A stretch of DNA of 64,000 bases from Palsa-883 sp963826975. GTDB lineage: Bacteria > Pseudomonadota > Alphaproteobacteria > Acetobacterales > Acetobacteraceae. Location: positions 124,001-188,000 of the forward strand of contig CAWGZJ010000027.1 of the NCBI GenBank assembly GCA_963826975.1. Direction: 5' to 3'. Shown here piece after piece: positions 37,208 through 45,457 of this stretch (positions within the stretch are counted from its first letter, which is position 1; each line of letters opens with the position of its first letter). The notes under the pieces were generated by a model that was given only the letters and a program-made list of their open reading frames with translations, was not told where the DNA came from and did no database searches. A program made the translations under genes and the position numbers.

Positions 37208-37480
37208 TCAGTCGACCGCCGGCAACGCGACACGCGCTGTCGGCAGCGCCTCAGGCGCGTGCCCCACAGGCGCCTTGCGCACGGTGACGACGGGGAAGTC
37301 GATGTCGGCACTGGCGACTTCGTTGATGTAGTTCGTCCAGGTGTTGAGTGGGACGTGGAGCATGATCTCGATCACCTGTGTATCATCGTAGCCGGCAAGC
37401 TTGACGGCACGAAGATCGTCCTCGCTGACATGGCCGCGCTCGCGCACGATTTTGACCGCGAACCGCCAAACTCTCTCCTG
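37208..37480 (-). pseudogene. Carboxymuconolactone decarboxylase/AhpD-like, C-terminal fragment
   Basis: About 85 residues (RFAVKIVRERGHVSEDDLRA, VKLAGYDDTQVIEI, HVPLNTWTNYINEVA, IDFPVV) match the end of AhpD-type peroxidase-like proteins of about 180 residues. The half carrying the CxxC redox pair is missing: upstream of about 37480 the frame stays open but no longer resembles the family, and it runs into the divergent OmpA gene. Not expected to be active. Confidence 0.75.
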
Positions 37481-37593
37481 CTTGCCGATTCCGCATAGCG
37501 CACCGTGGAATGGTCCTCCATACGGATCAGCAATCGCCGCAACCGTGAACGCCGCCTCGCCTGCTCGAGATTTCAAATGAGAGAAATACTCCG

Positions 37594-38688
37594 ATGGGAA
37601 TGAGCACAAAAGCCAGAGACACCGGAACGCGTGATCTTTTTGCCATCCTCTTGTTATTCGGTGCATCAAGCCTCGCAACAGCCGCGCAGGCACAGCCGGT
37701 CACCGGGCTCTACATCGGTGGCGGAGCCGGCGTGAACTTTCAGCAGAATCAAGGCGTCTCGTCGGTCAACGGTGTCTCGCTCAACAACAACGTCAATCTG
37801 CAATCCCAGGCAGGTGCGGTGGGTGTACTGAGCCTTGGCTGGGGTTTCGGCAACGGACTCCGCGCCGAGGTCGAGGGTGACTACCGCTACAATGGCTACA
37901 GCAAGGTCAATTTGCCGGGCGGCAGCTTCTCGGCCGGCGGCAATGAGCAGAAATACGGCCCGATGGTGAATGTGCTCTATGACTTCACCACCCTTTCGCC
38001 GTTCGTGGTGCCGTACATCGGCGGGGGCGTCGGCTACCAGTGGGCCACCGAAAAGCTCAACTCGGTGTCGCTCGGCGGCACATCGTTTACGACCAATAGA
38101 AGCCAGACCCAGGGTGCTTTCGCGTATCAGGCCATCCTTGGCGCGGCCTTCCCGATCCCGCCGGTACCGGGCTTGGCGGTGACCACGGAGTTCCGCTTTC
38201 TGGGTCTCGCTGGCGGACGCCCCTACACCACTGACGGCATTCAAATAAAAGCCGGCAACGAGTTCAACTACGCGGCGATGATCGGCTTCCGCTATGCCTT
38301 TGGTGCGGCACCCCCGCCCCCGCCGCCAGCCCCGATGGCGGCCCCTGCGCCCGCCCCGGCACGCAGCTACCTGGTGTTCTTCGACTGGGACAAGGCGACG
38401 CTCACGCCGCGCGCGCAGCAGATCGTCCAGGAAGCCGCCGCCAACTCGACCAAGGTCGCGTACACCCAGATCCAGGTGAACGGCTACACCGATACCTCGG
38501 GCACACCGCAATACAACCAGGGTCTGTCGATCCGGCGTGCACAGGCGGTCGCCGCTGAACTGGTCAAGGACGGCGTGCCGAAAGGCGTGATCTCCATCCA
38601 GGGCTTCGGCGAGACCCACCTGCTGGTGCCGACCGGCCCCGGCGTGCGCGAGCCGCAGAACCGCCGCGTCGAAATCATCATCCGCTAA
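37594..38688 (+). CDS. OmpA-family outer membrane protein
   Basis: A 364-residue protein with a signal peptide (about 1-34, ending AAQAQ), an eight-stranded-type beta-barrel (35-245; GLYIGGGAGVNFQQNQG and closing strand YAAMIGFRYAFG), a proline/alanine hinge and the OmpA peptidoglycan-binding domain (265-364; FFDWDKATLTPRAQQIV and NQGLSIRRAQAVAAELV). It links the outer membrane to the cell wall. ATG 37594 and 37600 are both possible. The small exported-protein gene begins 11 bases after it. Confidence 0.92.
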   Translation: MGMSTKARDTGTRDLFAILLLFGASSLATAAQAQPVTGLYIGGGAGVNFQQNQGVSSVNGVSLNNNVNLQSQAGAVGVLSLGWGFGNGLRAEVEGDYRYNGYSKVNLPGGSFSAGGNEQKYGPMVNVLYDFTTLSPFVVPYIGGGVGYQWATEKLNSVSLGGTSFTTNRSQTQGAFAYQAILGAAFPIPPVPGLAVTTEFRFLGLAGGRPYTTDGIQIKAGNEFNYAAMIGFRYAFGAAPPPPPPAPMAAPAPAPARSYLVFFDWDKATLTPRAQQIVQEAAANSTKVAYTQIQVNGYTDTSGTPQYNQGLSIRRAQAVAAELVKDGVPKGVISIQGFGETHLLVPTGPGVREPQNRRVEIIIR

Positions 38689-38699
38689 AGGAGCGTTCA

Positions 38700-39314
38700 G
38701 TGGTCATCAACATGCGTAAGCGCGCCGGCGCCGTTGCCGCCAGCACTCTGTTTGCAGCCGCGGCCATGCTATGTCCGGCACTGTCAACTCCCGCCAGGGC
38801 ACAGGCGTCCGGTATGGCCGGCATCAGTTCGTCGGAGACCATATCGTTCCGTGCCAAGGTTACCGCGATCGACCTGGGCACCCGCATGGTCACGCTCGTC
38901 ACCCCCCAAGGAAAGAGTCAGACGCTGAAGGTCGGCGACCAAGTCCGCAACCTGCCGCAGGTCAAGGTCGGCGACACAGTCAATGTGCGGTACCACACGT
39001 CGGTCACCTACGTGCTGTCGCCGCGGGGAACCAAGCTGCCGGACAACAGCCTGACGGCTGCCGGGGCACGGGCGGCGCCAGGGCAGATGCCGGCCGCGGC
39101 AGTCGGCACCACGATTGTGGTGACCTCGACGGTGGTCGGCGTGGATCCCGCCGGACATACGCTTCAGCTCATTGATCCGGACGGCGGTTTGATCAGAACC
39201 GCGGACGTGCTGACACCTGAGGGTCAGCAGAGCATGAAGATGATCAAGGTCGGCGACACCATAACCGGGGTAGCCTCTGAAACCATTGCGATCGCCGTCG
39301 AACCTGCAAGCTGA
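38700..39314 (+). CDS. Exported protein of unknown function
   Basis: A 204-residue protein with a clear signal peptide (cleavage likely after ARAQA, near residue 36). The mature part is rich in beta-strand: TISFRAKVTAIDLGTRMVTL and TLKVGDQVRNLPQVKVGDTV resemble small OB-like repeats, and a related second half (TTIVVTSTVVGVDPAGHTLQ, MKMIKVGDTITG) suggests an internal duplication. GTG 38700 is chosen because AAAGGAG sits six bases before it; ATG 38712 is the alternative. It is probably co-transcribed with the OmpA gene. I do not recognise a function. Confidence 0.75.
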   Translation: MVINMRKRAGAVAASTLFAAAAMLCPALSTPARAQASGMAGISSSETISFRAKVTAIDLGTRMVTLVTPQGKSQTLKVGDQVRNLPQVKVGDTVNVRYHTSVTYVLSPRGTKLPDNSLTAAGARAAPGQMPAAAVGTTIVVTSTVVGVDPAGHTLQLIDPDGGLIRTADVLTPEGQQSMKMIKVGDTITGVASETIAIAVEPAS

Positions 39315-39563
39315 CGTCGCGCGTAAACGCCCGACCGCGAGGACAACCACTCAAAGACGACGCCCGCATAGAGAGGTTGATTTGGCGGCTATTTGCCTTT
39401 GTTGCAGAAACGGAAGTCATCGATGCCGGCCCGAGCCTGCCCTCGGGCGGTTGACCCGGGGGCCGGAAAGACAACGTGGATATTGCCGAAGAGTCAATCG
39501 TTTCGGCGCATGGCATCTGACCTGAACCGAACTCACGCAACACCGATTTCGGGACATCTCAAG

Positions 39564-40442
39564 ATGCATGGCACTCCAAGCCTGATAACGCTGAGCGTCG
39601 GTTTGCTCGCGCTTTCATTCCTCTCGGTCGGTGTCCGTGCCCAGTCGGCGCCGACCAACCCTGCGCCTACTGTCAACGTCGGGGACCAGGACGCCGGCAG
39701 CGCGGACGACGCGACCGCGCTTGCCAAGAAGCTGCAGAACCCGATCGGCAACCTCTACAGCTTCCCGTTTCAGAACAACACCAATTTCAACTACGGTCCG
39801 CACGACGGCACGCAGGACATCCTCAACGTACAGCCGGTGATTCCCATCCACGTCAACGAGGACTGGAACGTCATCACGCGCACGATTTTGCCGCTGATCT
39901 GGCAGCCGTCGCTGGAGCCGGCGCACACCGTGCCGTTCGGCACCGGCCCGATCACGTTCTCAGCCTTTCTCTCGCCGAGCAATCCGATCAACGGTTGGCT
40001 GTGGGGTGTCGGTCCGGTCGTGCAGGTGCCGACAATCAGTGACAAGTCCCTCGGCTCGCCTGTCTGGGGCGGCGGTCTGACCGGCGTGCTGGTCTACCTC
40101 AAGGGCCCCTGGGTCGCGGGTGTCCTGGCCAACAACGTGTGGTCGTTCGGCGGCACCTCGGGGCCGGGCGGCACGAGGTACAACATGTTCCTGGTGCAGC
40201 CCTTCGCCAACTACAACTTCGGCGAAGGATGGTATGTCGGGACCTCGCCCATCCTCACCGCGAACTGGCTGACGACCGGCGACAACGCGTGGACGCTGCC
40301 GGTCGGCGCGAATGTCGGCAAGGTCGTGAAGATCGGCGGTAAGCTGCCAGTGAACTTCTCGCTCGGCGCCTATTACAATGCGCTACGCCCTTCATACGGT
40401 TCGACCTGGCAGCTCCGGACCCAGGTCACTTTGATCTTCTAG
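39564..40442 (+). CDS. Outer-membrane beta-barrel protein (putative transporter family)
   Basis: About 292 residues with a signal peptide (LSVGLLALSFLSVGVRAQ) and many alternating beta-strands (ALAKKLQNPIGNLYSFPFQN, VQPVIPIHVNEDWNVITRTI, closing LRTQVTLIF). The terminal Phe and the NP-x-G-N-L-Y opening are features of a widespread proteobacterial outer-membrane barrel family, often annotated only as transporter. GGGACATC precedes ATG 39564; an in-frame ATG at 39510 is possible. Its substrate is unknown. Confidence 0.8.
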   Translation: MHGTPSLITLSVGLLALSFLSVGVRAQSAPTNPAPTVNVGDQDAGSADDATALAKKLQNPIGNLYSFPFQNNTNFNYGPHDGTQDILNVQPVIPIHVNEDWNVITRTILPLIWQPSLEPAHTVPFGTGPITFSAFLSPSNPINGWLWGVGPVVQVPTISDKSLGSPVWGGGLTGVLVYLKGPWVAGVLANNVWSFGGTSGPGGTRYNMFLVQPFANYNFGEGWYVGTSPILTANWLTTGDNAWTLPVGANVGKVVKIGGKLPVNFSLGAYYNALRPSYGSTWQLRTQVTLIF

Positions 40443-40654
40443 CCCGCATTTCTCATACTGTTGCGGGATATTGGCGCAGCCAGGAGCAAGTCAGCACCCG
40501 CGAGAGTGTGAGACATGCGGGCTAGCGCAGCACACGAAGACGTTGCATGACATCCGGCGCATCCTTGACGGTCACCGGCCACCCCGCCTAGCGTCCAGGC
40601 ATACCACATATCGGATTGAAATATGTTCGCCAGCCGGGATGAACGCACGCCGGA

Positions 40655-42634
40655 TTGCCGGCCAATGATCGCGCCGTGACCGCGGCCAGCTTCCCGCATC
40701 TGCTGTCGCCGCTGACCATCGGCCAGGTCACCGTCCGGAACCGCGCCTTTTCCTCCGCGCACGGCACCGGCTTCGCCGTCAACGGCCTGCTGAGCGAACG
40801 GCACATCGAGTATCATCGTGCCCGCGCCCGTGGCGGCATCGGCCTGATCGTCATCGAGGCGACCGGGATCGACGATGCGCCGATCAGCGCCAGCGCCTCG
40901 GTTGCGAACTTGCGCAACACCAGCGACGCCGTACTGCCGGCCTATCGTCGCATCGCCGATGCCGTGCATGCCGAGGGCGCGAAGATCTTCTGCCTGCTCT
41001 CCCATTCCGGTCGCAATACGTCCATGGGCGCGCAAGGGCAGCCGCCGATGGCGCCCTCGGCGATTCCCATGGACCGCACTCGCGACATCCCGCACGAGCT
41101 GGAGCGCGAGGAGATCGCCGCCATCGTCGCCGCGTTTGCCGCCGCCGCGCGGCGTTGTCGCGATGGCGGCCTGGACGGGGTGGAATTGTCCTTCACCCAT
41201 GGCAACCTCGTGCAGCAATTCCTGTCGCCTGCCTCGAACCAGCGCAGCGATGAGTACGGCGGCAGCGCCGACAACCGATTGCGCCTAGCGCGTGAGGTGC
41301 TGCAGGCCGTGCGCGCCGCGATCGGATCCGATTTTACTTTCGGTATCCGTTACAGCGCAGCCGAGCTGATCGCCGACGGCTATGGCCTGGAAGATGGCGT
41401 TCGTTTCGCACAGCGCATGGTCGACTGGGGCGCGCTCGATTATATCGATGTCAGCGCCGGCACCAATTCCAGCATGTGGAGCCGCTCGATCCACTATCCC
41501 ACCATCGCCTCGCCGCCTCGCCCGCTGGTGCATCTGGCGAAAGCAGTCCGCGCGGCCGTCAAGGTGCCGGTATTCTGCATCGGCAAGCTCGCCGACCCCG
41601 CCGAGGCCGAGGCCATCGTCGCCGCCGGCGAGGCGGATATGGTCGGCATGACCCGCGCCCACATCGCCGAGCCGGCCATCATCCGCAAGCTGACCGAGGG
41701 GCGCGGCGACGAAATCCGCACCTGCATCTATTGCAACGAAAGCTGTTTCGGCCGCGCGCAGCGTGTCGGCGATATCAGTTGCGTCTACAATCCGCGTAGC
41801 GGCCGCGAGCATCTCTGGCCGGTATTGCAGCCGGCGACAGAGCAGCGGCTTGTATTGGTTATCGGCGGCGGCCCCGGCGGGCTGGAGGCGGCGCGGGTAG
41901 CGGCCAAGCGCGGCCATAAGGTCGAGCTGCACGAACGCAGCCATGAACTTGGCGGCCAGGTGCTGGCGCTTGCCCGCACGCCGCACCGCCAGGGCTATCT
42001 CAAAATCATCGAGTGGCTGGTCGCGCAGACGCGCCGGCACGGCGTCGACATCCGGCTCGACAGCGAGCTGGATGCCGAGGCGGCGCTGGCCCGCGGCCCA
42101 GACGCCGTCGTGCTCGCCACCGGCTCCGCAGACGCGGCGCCGGACCTGCCGGGTGCCGACCAGGCGCATGTGTTCACCGCGCGCCAGGTGCTGGCCGGCG
42201 CCAATCTCGGCCGCCGTGTGGTCATCGGCGATTGGGACGGGCGGCACATGGGCACCTCGCTGGCCGAGCTGCTCGCCGAACGCGGCCACGAGGTGGCGTT
42301 GGTGTCTGCCACGTTCTTCATCGGCATGGACATCGACCTGCTGACCTGGCGGCCGATCTACGAGCGGCTGCTGACGCTGGGCGTGCGGATGGAACCGCTG
42401 GAGGAGCTGACCGCGATCAACAACGATGGCGTAACCGTCACGCGGCTCAACCGCACGACGCGCCAGCTTCCCGCCGACAGCGTCGTGCTCTGCACGCGCG
42501 GCCGCGCCGAACGGTCGCTGTATCGCGGTCTGCTCGGCCGGGTGCCGGTGCTGAAAACGATCGGCGATGCCTGGGCGCCGCGCCAACTGGAACAGGCGAT
42601 CTTCGAGGGCGCGCGCGCGGCGCGGGAGATCTGA
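40655..42634 (+). CDS. NADH:flavin oxidoreductase/2,4-dienoyl-CoA reductase-type protein
   Basis: A protein of about 655 residues with an N-terminal FMN TIM barrel (LLSPLTIGQVTVRNRAFSSA; GVELSFTHGNLVQQFLSPAS), a [4Fe-4S] motif (CIYCNESC then 11 residues then C) and a C-terminal FAD/NAD(P) module (LVLVIGGGPGGLEAARVAA). This is the layout of FadH, trimethylamine dehydrogenase and related ene-reductases. The barrel HGNL replaces the usual HGAHGYL. The true start is uncertain: TTG 40655 or GTG 40676, neither with a good ribosome site. Its stop codon lies at the edge of the 42633-42776 hairpin repeat. Confidence 0.88.
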   Translation: MPANDRAVTAASFPHLLSPLTIGQVTVRNRAFSSAHGTGFAVNGLLSERHIEYHRARARGGIGLIVIEATGIDDAPISASASVANLRNTSDAVLPAYRRIADAVHAEGAKIFCLLSHSGRNTSMGAQGQPPMAPSAIPMDRTRDIPHELEREEIAAIVAAFAAAARRCRDGGLDGVELSFTHGNLVQQFLSPASNQRSDEYGGSADNRLRLAREVLQAVRAAIGSDFTFGIRYSAAELIADGYGLEDGVRFAQRMVDWGALDYIDVSAGTNSSMWSRSIHYPTIASPPRPLVHLAKAVRAAVKVPVFCIGKLADPAEAEAIVAAGEADMVGMTRAHIAEPAIIRKLTEGRGDEIRTCIYCNESCFGRAQRVGDISCVYNPRSGREHLWPVLQPATEQRLVLVIGGGPGGLEAARVAAKRGHKVELHERSHELGGQVLALARTPHRQGYLKIIEWLVAQTRRHGVDIRLDSELDAEAALARGPDAVVLATGSADAAPDLPGADQAHVFTARQVLAGANLGRRVVIGDWDGRHMGTSLAELLAERGHEVALVSATFFIGMDIDLLTWRPIYERLLTLGVRMEPLEELTAINNDGVTVTRLNRTTRQLPADSVVLCTRGRAERSLYRGLLGRVPVLKTIGDAWAPRQLEQAIFEGARAAREI

Positions 42635-42776
42635 TACCAACCGGCGAGATCGTTGACTCTTCCAACGATTTCGCCGGTTGGTATCGCGCGCCGGGTTGCC
42701 CCATGGGAAACAGAGGGCGGCGGCGCGCCGAACCAGAAACTCATACAACGGTCATCCTTTATGACCGTTGTATGAG
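42633..42776. repeat. Composite two-hairpin repeat, copy 1
   Basis: Hairpin A (42633-42685) has 23-base arms starting GATACCAACCGGCGA, with one G.T wobble and a 7-base loop. A GC-rich middle follows, in which GCGCGCCG near 42686 can pair with CGGCGCGC near 42720. Hairpin B (42740-42776) has perfect 16-base arms CTCATACAACGGTCAT around CCTTT. A second copy with the same layout lies at 51766-51907. The repeat begins at the oxidoreductase stop codon. Confidence 0.9.
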
Positions 42777-42822
42777 CCGCACACGACAGACACCAGCCGC
42801 GCACGCCGATCCTTCGTCGCGT

Positions 42823-43872
42823 TCAGCCGCGCGCGAGGGCGTAGATCTGCGTTCCCCCGGGCGGCGGCTTGTGCGGCGTCCAGCTCTCGCCACCGTCCCG
42901 GCTGCTGTAGATCTCGCCGCCAATGGTGGCACAGGACATCAGGGCGGGCCGGAGTTCGTCGAACGCCAGGGCGAACATCGTGTGCGGCGGCGTCAGACCC
43001 ATGTCCGTGCGGGTCCAGGTGTCGCCGCCGTCGCCGCTGTACAGCAGCACGCCACGATCGCCTTGGAAATCGCTGCCCGCCGCCACGAACAGCTTGCGCG
43101 GAGTGCCCGGTACCTCGCGAATGTCACGGCAATAGATCTGCCCTTTGGCGTTGAGCGGCTCCAGCTTGACGTGCCGCCAGTGATCGCCGCCATCGGTGCT
43201 GCAGAACATGCCGGCCCGGCCAATACCGAACACCGTGCCAGGCCGCCAACGGCTCGCCAGTACTCCGTGCATGTCGACCGCGTCGTCGTTGAGATACTGG
43301 CCGTGGCTCAGATTCTCCCAGTGCTCACCACCGTCGGTGGAGCGGATGGTCCCGCCGACTTCGACGGCCGCGTACAGGTGGTCGGGCTCGCTGACGCTGG
43401 CGTCCATCATCAGCACCCGTTTCGCGGGGTTGGCACCCGATGCGGTGGTGATCTCCGGGAAGCGCACGCTGACCGGCAGGCGGGTCCAGTGTTCGCCGGC
43501 ATCGGCGCTGCGATAGATTTCGCAATTCTCGTAGCCGACGAATATCACGTCGGGATCGTGCGGATGGAACAGAAACGACCAGACCGGCAGGCCGTGGTCT
43601 TGAATGTTGACCTTCTCCCAGTGCTCGCCGCGATCTTCGCTGCGATACGGCCCGGATTGAGTGCCGGCATAGACGATTTCGGGATGCAGCGGGTGCACCG
43701 CCAGGGCGCGCACAGCCGGCGCCTCAGGCAGGCCATGCCGCAGCGTCTCCCATTCGTCGCCGCCGTCCGCCAGGCGGTACAAGCCCGACTGGACAGCCCG
43801 GCCGCGCCCGGTTTCACCGGCCAGACCCAGATAGATATGTGACCGCTGATCGTCTACCCCGCTGGTTGCCAT
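42823..43872 (-). CDS. BNR/sialidase-like repeat beta-propeller protein
   Basis: A 349-residue protein with repeated S-x-D-x-G-x-x-W boxes: SEDRGEHW, SADAGEHW, STDGGEHW, STDGGDHW, SGDGGDTW and SRDGGESW, one per propeller blade. It has no signal peptide and lacks the arginine triad of true sialidases, as far as can be seen. Proteins of this type (often annotated exo-alpha-sialidase or glycosyl hydrolase) rarely have known functions. AAGGAGGA before ATG 43872 fixes the start. Confidence 0.85.
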   Translation of the reverse strand: MATSGVDDQRSHIYLGLAGETGRGRAVQSGLYRLADGGDEWETLRHGLPEAPAVRALAVHPLHPEIVYAGTQSGPYRSEDRGEHWEKVNIQDHGLPVWSFLFHPHDPDVIFVGYENCEIYRSADAGEHWTRLPVSVRFPEITTASGANPAKRVLMMDASVSEPDHLYAAVEVGGTIRSTDGGEHWENLSHGQYLNDDAVDMHGVLASRWRPGTVFGIGRAGMFCSTDGGDHWRHVKLEPLNAKGQIYCRDIREVPGTPRKLFVAAGSDFQGDRGVLLYSGDGGDTWTRTDMGLTPPHTMFALAFDELRPALMSCATIGGEIYSSRDGGESWTPHKPPPGGTQIYALARG

Positions 43873-44061
43873 GAGATCCTCCTTCGTCTTCGCTGACGAC
43901 GGCTGCCACGATCGCATCTATTGCTGGGCTGCGGAAGCCGGCCCAGGGCAGCTATGCGAACGACACCTCAGCCCGCCGCAGGTCGGGTGGGTCACACCAA
44001 TATTCGGTCAGCATTGCTGCACGGGACACCCCGCCGGCGGGCGGTACCGGTCGACGCCGCC

Positions 44062-44427
44062 TCAGGAGACGACCGGGGCGTCGAGCGCGCGCTGAATGAC
44101 CCGTGCAAGGTCGGCCTCGCGATACGGCTTCTGAATGATCGCCGCGTCGGGTCGCAGCGCCTGAAGCCGTGAGATATCGGCACTGACGAACACGTGCGGC
44201 ACCGGCCCGGCCCGATGGATTTCGTCGACGGCGGAAACGCCGCTTCCCTCGCCTAGCCGCACGTCGACAATCATCAGGTCCGGGCTCCATCGCGCCGCGG
44301 CGGTCACCGCGTCCGCCTCGGTCGCCTCGACCGCGCAGACGTCGTGACCCATCCCTTCAAGCATTTCGGCGAGCAACGCGCCGATGACGGCGTCGTCTTC
44401 CACCACGAGCACACGGAGCGCGGTCAT
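44062..44427 (-). CDS. Single-domain response regulator
   Basis: A 121-residue receiver domain without an output domain. VLVVEDDAVIGALL supplies the acidic pocket, Asp55 (LMIVDVRLGEG) is the phosphorylation site, and the conserved Lys is in IIQKPYRE. ATG 44427 gives a complete domain. Such proteins act in phosphorelays. Its neighbour, the hybrid kinase at 45458, is a natural candidate partner, but this is inferred from proximity. Confidence 0.88.
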   Translation of the reverse strand: MTALRVLVVEDDAVIGALLAEMLEGMGHDVCAVEATEADAVTAAARWSPDLMIVDVRLGEGSGVSAVDEIHRAGPVPHVFVSADISRLQALRPDAAIIQKPYREADLARVIQRALDAPVVS

Positions 44428-44510
44428 CACTTTACTTTTCCCCGCATCTGCCAGGGTTTCGACAATCTTCACACGACCGCTCCGTGCCGATATGACGCCA
44501 TCCGCGCTGA

Positions 44511-44678
44511 TCATTTCGGAGCATTGCGCGATCTAACAAGCCATAGCTGCCGGTCGATGCCACGCGAGATTTCGATGATCAGGTCGGGCAGATCGATCGT
44601 CGCGGTGAGGTGCTTGTTCAATGGGCCGACGGACTGCGCCCGGATAGCCTCGGGCAGCATATTACGGGTCGACTGCAT
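44511..44678 (-). CDS. Mini-Dps: ends of a Dps ferritin joined in frame
   Basis: A 55-residue frame with a strong AGGAGA site upstream of ATG 44678. Residues 1-30 (STRNMLPEAIRAQSVGPLNK, HLTATIDL) match the start of the Dps DNA-protecting ferritin; residues 31-48 (DLIIEISRGIDRQLWLV) match its last helix (DLFTEISRGIDKQLWFVEAH). About 110 residues in between, including all ferroxidase ligands, are missing. It is either an expressed relic or a pseudogene; ferritin function is not possible. Confidence 0.72.
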   Translation of the reverse strand: MQSTRNMLPEAIRAQSVGPLNKHLTATIDLPDLIIEISRGIDRQLWLVRSRNAPK

Positions 44679-45138
44679 GCACGGCTCTCCTGGTTGCAGC
44701 AAAGACAGACGCCAATTGCGACGCGGCGGCGCGGGCGCGCCCGCAAGACAGTCGGCGCACACGGTACCAGGCGGCCGGCCTGAAGACTTACCAGCCCCAA
44801 CAATAACCGACGGAACGCAGTCGGCAGCAGCTTCGGAAATTACTCAATGTCGGGTTACCGCCCCCGACATCATCAAGTCGATGAACATGGCGGACGCAAG
44901 GACGTCGGCGCGCTGATGGCGAGCTGCGGTGTCATGGCGCCATCTGAGTAGATTCCGAGTCTGCCTGTCGGGCTCGGCCCCGCGCTATGATCACGACTGC
45001 CAACCGTCCCATTGCCAGGTGATTGGTTGAGAACGCCCTGACCTGGGTGTGGGACGTCCGGCCCGAAGCGTCTGTTCACTCGCTTTGTGGCAACCGGCTT
45101 TTGGGATCGTAACAGAGACCGCTGGGGATGGTGCCTCT
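44679..45138. other. 460-base gap
   Basis: No gene is supported on either strand. It contains one copy (44945-44967) of a short motif, TGAGTAG-T/A-TTCCGAG, that recurs at 50533 and 51906. No terminator or known RNA was recognised. Confidence 0.4.
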
Positions 45139-45219
45139 GTGATTCGCAGCGATATTCTCGCCTTGGTCGTCCTGTATGCCCTGCTGGTATTCCTGATGCT
45201 TGCACTGACGGCCCACTGA
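45139..45219 (+). CDS. Possible 26-residue single-helix membrane peptide
   Basis: GTG 45139 opens a short frame reading IRSDILALVVLYALLVFLML followed by ALTAH and a stop. One uninterrupted hydrophobic helix of about 19 residues with a polar N-terminus is what small bacterial membrane peptides look like. GGGGATGG lies about eight bases upstream. There is no homology I can name, and chance cannot be excluded. Confidence 0.35.
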   Translation: MIRSDILALVVLYALLVFLMLALTAH

Positions 45220-45457
45220 CCGCCTTGGGTAGTGCCTCGGTTTGCGACAGGCGCCTGCTCGCTCCCCCCGGCCCGAACCCCCTGTCAGGCGCCCGCCCGA
45301 AGGTCTATCATGTTCAAAGTCACGCCGACGCTGCTGGCTGCGGAATCTACTCAGTACCGTCGATAATGCCGCTTGAGCGTCGCTGCGGCGGGCATGATGT
45401 GGTAATCTAAGGGCTCAAGCTTCCAATCGGGGAGCGAACATCTGTGATCAATCGACA

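Noticed and set aside
40444..40468. CCCGCA...TGCGGG hairpin after the outer-membrane barrel gene as a terminator
   Set aside because: Short stem, 13-base loop and no T-run; not convincing.
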